DNA of 16,738 nt from Halanaerobiaceae bacterium (GTDB lineage: Bacteria > Bacillota > Halanaerobiia > Halanaerobiales > Halarsenatibacteraceae), in assembly GCA_003554685.1 (NCBI GenBank), contig PWHA01000147.1, forward strand, positions 1 through 16,738. Reading direction: 5' to 3'. Shown one piece after another: positions 14,194 through 16,738 of the stretch. The translations under genes and the position numbers were made by a program. Each line of letters opens with the position of its first letter. Within the stretch, counting starts at the first letter, position 1. The notes beneath the pieces were generated by a model. That model did not search any database. It was not told where the DNA came from and saw nothing but the letters and a program-made list of their open reading frames with translations.

Positions 14194-15441
14194 ATGAGCA
14201 GAGAACTACTGCAGGTGCTGGCTCAGCGGCCCGGCTGTACCGGCAGCGGTATGTACCTTCAGTCGCTGTACCGGGCAGCCGGCAGGAATTCCTATGATCA
14301 GGCTGTGGTGGCTGCAGCCAACAAAAACAATAAATTTCAGGATCTGGGTTATCTGGAGCGAGAGGATTTTTACCCGGTTCTCTTTGAAAGTGAAGAACTG
14401 TCCTGCAGCATTTATGGCATGAGTGATGTCATGCCCTATGAAAGCAGCCGTTACTGTGATATGAGCAGGGAAGAACAGCAGTGCTGGGAAATTGCTTTTC
14501 GAGCTAAAATACAGAAAGCCCGGCAGAGTCTGGTTCGGCCGGTAGTTATTGCCCATCACCTCTGGCTTTTAACCGCCCTTACTGCCGAAGAATTTACCGG
14601 GCTTCCGGTGCTGGGAATCTGTCATGGTACCGGGCTGAGACAGTTGCAGCAGAATTCCCGCTTTGCCTCAAGGGTGAAACAGGGTATTTCCCGGCTGGAA
14701 AGGATTTTTGCCCTGAATGATTTTCAAAAAGAGGAGATCAGGAGACTTTTTGAGTACCCCGGCGAGAAAATCACTGTCACCGGGCTGGGGTATAATGAAG
14801 AGAACTTCTATTTCCCGACAGAGACAGAGCTGGGTGAGAGACTTGAGAAAAGACAGCCGGAAATAATTTATGTGGGCAAGCTCAGCCTGTCCAAGGGCAT
14901 CAGTTCTCTGCTACGGGCCTCTGATCAAATATCAGAAAGGGATTTTAAAGTCACCCTGATTGGCTCCGGTCAGGGCCGGGATATAAGGCAGATCAAAGAG
15001 CTGGCAGAGAGGGTTTCCTGCCCGGTGAAATTTACCGGACAGCTGAAGCAGGAGGAGGTTGGCAGGCTGCTGCGACATGCCGATATCTTCTGCCTGCCTT
15101 CTTTTTATGAAGGATTTGCTCTGGTGCTGCTGGAGGCGCTGGCTTCAGGTTTAAGGGTTGTCAGCAGCGACCTTCCAGGGGTGAGAAACTGGCTGCCGGA
15201 GATAGTCCGGCAGAGCCCGGCGGTAGAATTTGTGGAACTGCCGGAATTAAAAAATGTTGATCAGCCAGTACCGGCTCAGCTGCCCGGCTATGAAGCTGAG
15301 CTGGCAGCAGCCCTGGAGAAACAGCTGCAGCAAAGAGGGAAGCTTAATTTTCTTCAGAATGGAGATTATCGCACTGCAGTAAAAAGTCTGTCCTGGTCGG
15401 GAGTTTTCCATCGTTTGGAAAGTCATTTCCCTGAAACATAA
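14194..15441 (+). CDS. GT4-family glycosyltransferase
   Basis: A 415-residue protein with the two-Rossmann GT-B fold. The N-terminal half has a glycine-containing acceptor loop, PGCTGSGMYLQSLYRAAG (13-30). The C-terminal donor domain starts near EIIYVGKLSLSKG (223-235) and holds the EX7E pair Glu306 and Glu314 in SFYEGFALVLLEALASG (303-319), a signature of retaining GT4 enzymes. There is no signal peptide or membrane helix, so it works in the cytosol, perhaps at the membrane surface. The donor and acceptor sugars cannot be told, and no polysaccharide cluster surrounds it. AAGGAGG lies ten bases before the ATG. The residues from about 335 to 380 are rich in Glu, Pro and Gln and less conserved-looking. 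The gene ends just before a bidirectional terminator. Confidence 0.88.
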   Translation: MSRELLQVLAQRPGCTGSGMYLQSLYRAAGRNSYDQAVVAAANKNNKFQDLGYLEREDFYPVLFESEELSCSIYGMSDVMPYESSRYCDMSREEQQCWEIAFRAKIQKARQSLVRPVVIAHHLWLLTALTAEEFTGLPVLGICHGTGLRQLQQNSRFASRVKQGISRLERIFALNDFQKEEIRRLFEYPGEKITVTGLGYNEENFYFPTETELGERLEKRQPEIIYVGKLSLSKGISSLLRASDQISERDFKVTLIGSGQGRDIRQIKELAERVSCPVKFTGQLKQEEVGRLLRHADIFCLPSFYEGFALVLLEALASGLRVVSSDLPGVRNWLPEIVRQSPAVEFVELPELKNVDQPVPAQLPGYEAELAAALEKQLQQRGKLNFLQNGDYRTAVKSLSWSGVFHRLESHFPET

Positions 15442-15500
15442 TCTGACAGGGAAAAACCCTTCAGATCCGTCAGATTTCCGAACAGAGCTGAAGGGTTTTT
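15426..15500. terminator. Bidirectional terminator with interlocking inverted repeats
   Basis: AAAAACCCTTCAG (15452-15464) and CTGAAGGGTTTTT (15488-15500) are perfect 13-base reverse complements with a 23-base loop, giving a GC-containing stem followed by T-runs on both strands, as expected between convergent genes. Two further perfect 8-base inverted repeats interlock with it: TTTCCCTG (15426-15433) with CAGGGAAA (15447-15454), and AATCTGAC (15440-15447) with GTCAGATT (15469-15476). These cannot all form together. Confidence 0.85.
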
Positions 15501-15542
15501 GGTTTTAAATTAAGTTTTAAATCCAGCCTGTGGTTATGCCTG

Positions 15543-16738
15543 TCAGCTGATCCGGTAATTCGGAACTTCTACCGCCCGGCTGATTCTTTCCAGCGCCTCC
15601 TGAATAAGTTCATATTTACTGGCATAGGAAAAGCGCAGGAATTCTTTCTTTTCCGAAGGGTTCTTACTGCCAAAACATTCACGATGCAGTACTGCCACAC
15701 CGGCTTCCTGCAGAAGATGCTGCTGCAGAGCTGCGGCATTACTGAAGCCCAGATTCCGGCAGGCTGCTGTTACATCGGCAAAGGCATAAAAAGCTCCCTT
15801 AGGTTTACGGCAGTGGATGCCCTCAATTTTATTTAGGCCCTTCCAGATTAATTCCCGCCGTCTCTTTAGCTCGGTCACCATATTTTTTATGGACTCTCTG
15901 CCCTCCGTTAGGGCAGTGACTCCCGCATGCTGGGTAAAGGTAGCGGTACAGGAAACCGAATTGGTGATGAGTTTGCTGATCACATCTATAAGTTCCCGGG
16001 GTCCGGCGGCAAAACCAATTCTCCAGCCGGTCATGGCATAGGACTTGGAAAATCCGTCTATCAGCAGGGTGTTGTTTCTTACCCTGGAAAATTCGGCCAG
16101 GCTGGGTGCCCGGCCCTCATAGACCAGTTCAGAGTAAACTTCATCGGAGATTGCCCAGAGATCATTATCGCTGATGAGGTCAGCAAGCTGCTCCATTTTG
16201 TCCCGGGGAATTATACTGCCAGTAGGATTGTGGGGTGAGTTGATTATTATTCCCCCGGTCCGGGAACTGATTAATTTTTCCAGTTCAGATATGTTAAAGG
16301 TAAAGTCATATTCCGGGCGCAGGGGCAGTGCTTTCGGTATACCTCCCAGTAGTTCAATTGCTGATTCATAAATGGGAAAGCCGGGATTGGGATAGATTAC
16401 TTCCATACCAGGTTCAACCAGAGCCAGCAGTCCATAAAAAATTAAGGGCTTGGCTCCAGGTGCTACTACAGTTTCAGCAGGGGAATAGTCAACCTGCCTG
16501 GACTGCCGGAGATAATCAGCAACCTTCTCCCGCAGTTCAGGGATCCCCGCCGAGGGGCTGTATCCGGTTTTATCATTTCTGATAGCCGATATGCCTGCTT
16601 CTTTAATTGGCTCAGGGGTTGTAAAATCAGGCTCCCCTATTGCCAGACTAATTATATCTCTTCCCGCAGCTGTCAGACTTTCCACCTCTTCCAGAACCTC
16701 AAAAGCAACTTCTGAACCCAGACCGGTGACACGATTTG
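15543..16738 (-). CDS. Class I/II pyridoxal-phosphate aminotransferase, 5' end cut by window
   Basis: A fold-type I PLP aminotransferase of the aspartate aminotransferase superfamily; the substrate (aspartate, aromatic or other amino acid) cannot be fixed from sequence. A GTG at 16685 could open the frame, but translation continues upstream to the window edge as NRVTGLGSEVAFEVLEEVES, the typical N-terminal helix of the family, so only a few residues appear to be missing. Motifs include IGEPDF, NPGFPIYE, SPHNPTG, the PLP lysine in DGFSKSYAMTGWRIGFA, and a conserved C-terminal arginine in LRFSYA. The gene converges on the glycosyltransferase gene and shares its terminator. Its upstream neighbours lie outside the window. 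Confidence 0.92.
   Translation of the reverse strand, partial: NRVTGLGSEVAFEVLEEVESLTAAGRDIISLAIGEPDFTTPEPIKEAGISAIRNDKTGYSPSAGIPELREKVADYLRQSRQVDYSPAETVVAPGAKPLIFYGLLALVEPGMEVIYPNPGFPIYESAIELLGGIPKALPLRPEYDFTFNISELEKLISSRTGGIIINSPHNPTGSIIPRDKMEQLADLISDNDLWAISDEVYSELVYEGRAPSLAEFSRVRNNTLLIDGFSKSYAMTGWRIGFAAGPRELIDVISKLITNSVSCTATFTQHAGVTALTEGRESIKNMVTELKRRRELIWKGLNKIEGIHCRKPKGAFYAFADVTAACRNLGFSNAAALQQHLLQEAGVAVLHRECFGSKNPSEKKEFLRFSYASKYELIQEALERISRAVEVPNYRIS

Noticed and set aside
16683..16685. GTG as the true start of the right-hand aminotransferase
   Set aside because: The frame continues upstream with a typical family N-terminus to the window edge, so the gene is cut, not complete.

Overview
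The window looks like ordinary chromosome from a low-to-middle GC, anaerobic Firmicute. The evidence is a DegS/DegU-type two-component pair, a rhodanese-less ThiI with its own cysteine desulfurase, butyrate kinase, a D-amino-acid aminotransferase, an HPr-family protein, strong AGGAGG ribosome binding sites, and several GTG/TTG starts. Many proteins are rich in Glu/Asp, which together with the gene mix would suit the Halanaerobiales; that placement is a guess from gene style, not a database result. I see no phage, IS element, CRISPR array, tRNA or rRNA.

Left part (1-4706). A 312-base AT-rich leader with several inverted and direct repeats precedes a rubredoxin-less ferritin-like diiron protein and a small GIY-YIG domain protein, both on +. 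They face a minus-strand group transcribed nifZ-like cysteine desulfurase -> thiI -> murB. The desulfurase/ThiI pair matches the sulfur-relay arrangement known for tRNA 4-thiouridine synthesis in Bacillus; murB supplies the UDP-MurNAc step of peptidoglycan synthesis.

Middle (4707-5046). This is a divergent control region. It holds a clear vegetative promoter toward the right (TTGCAT-17-TATAAT), an extended -10 toward the left, and several inverted repeats.

Right part (5047-15441). A long co-directional run: tatD, a DUF2905 membrane protein, dat, an HPr-like protein, butyrate kinase, a degS-like kinase, a degU-like regulator, rsmA/ksgA, a YkuK-like RNase H-fold protein, a Na/Pi cotransporter with a PhoU-like tail, a CDF cation exporter and a GT4 glycosyltransferase. 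Most gaps are 1-35 bases. Larger breaks (about 60-90 bases) fall before dat, before the Na/Pi gene and before the CDF gene, so there may be more than one transcript. The run ends at a strong bidirectional terminator facing a minus-strand class I/II aminotransferase whose first residues lie beyond the right edge.

The most interesting feature is the HPr-like protein at 7040-7294. The catalytic His15 is Arg, while Ser46 and its surroundings are kept, as expected of a Crh-type regulatory paralog, and it sits between dat and butyrate kinase. The other points worth a second look are small: structured leader elements at 107-227, an exact-period 22-bp tandem repeat at the nifZ/thiI junction, and three interlocking inverted repeats at the terminator. 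I did not find a convincing new multi-gene system.
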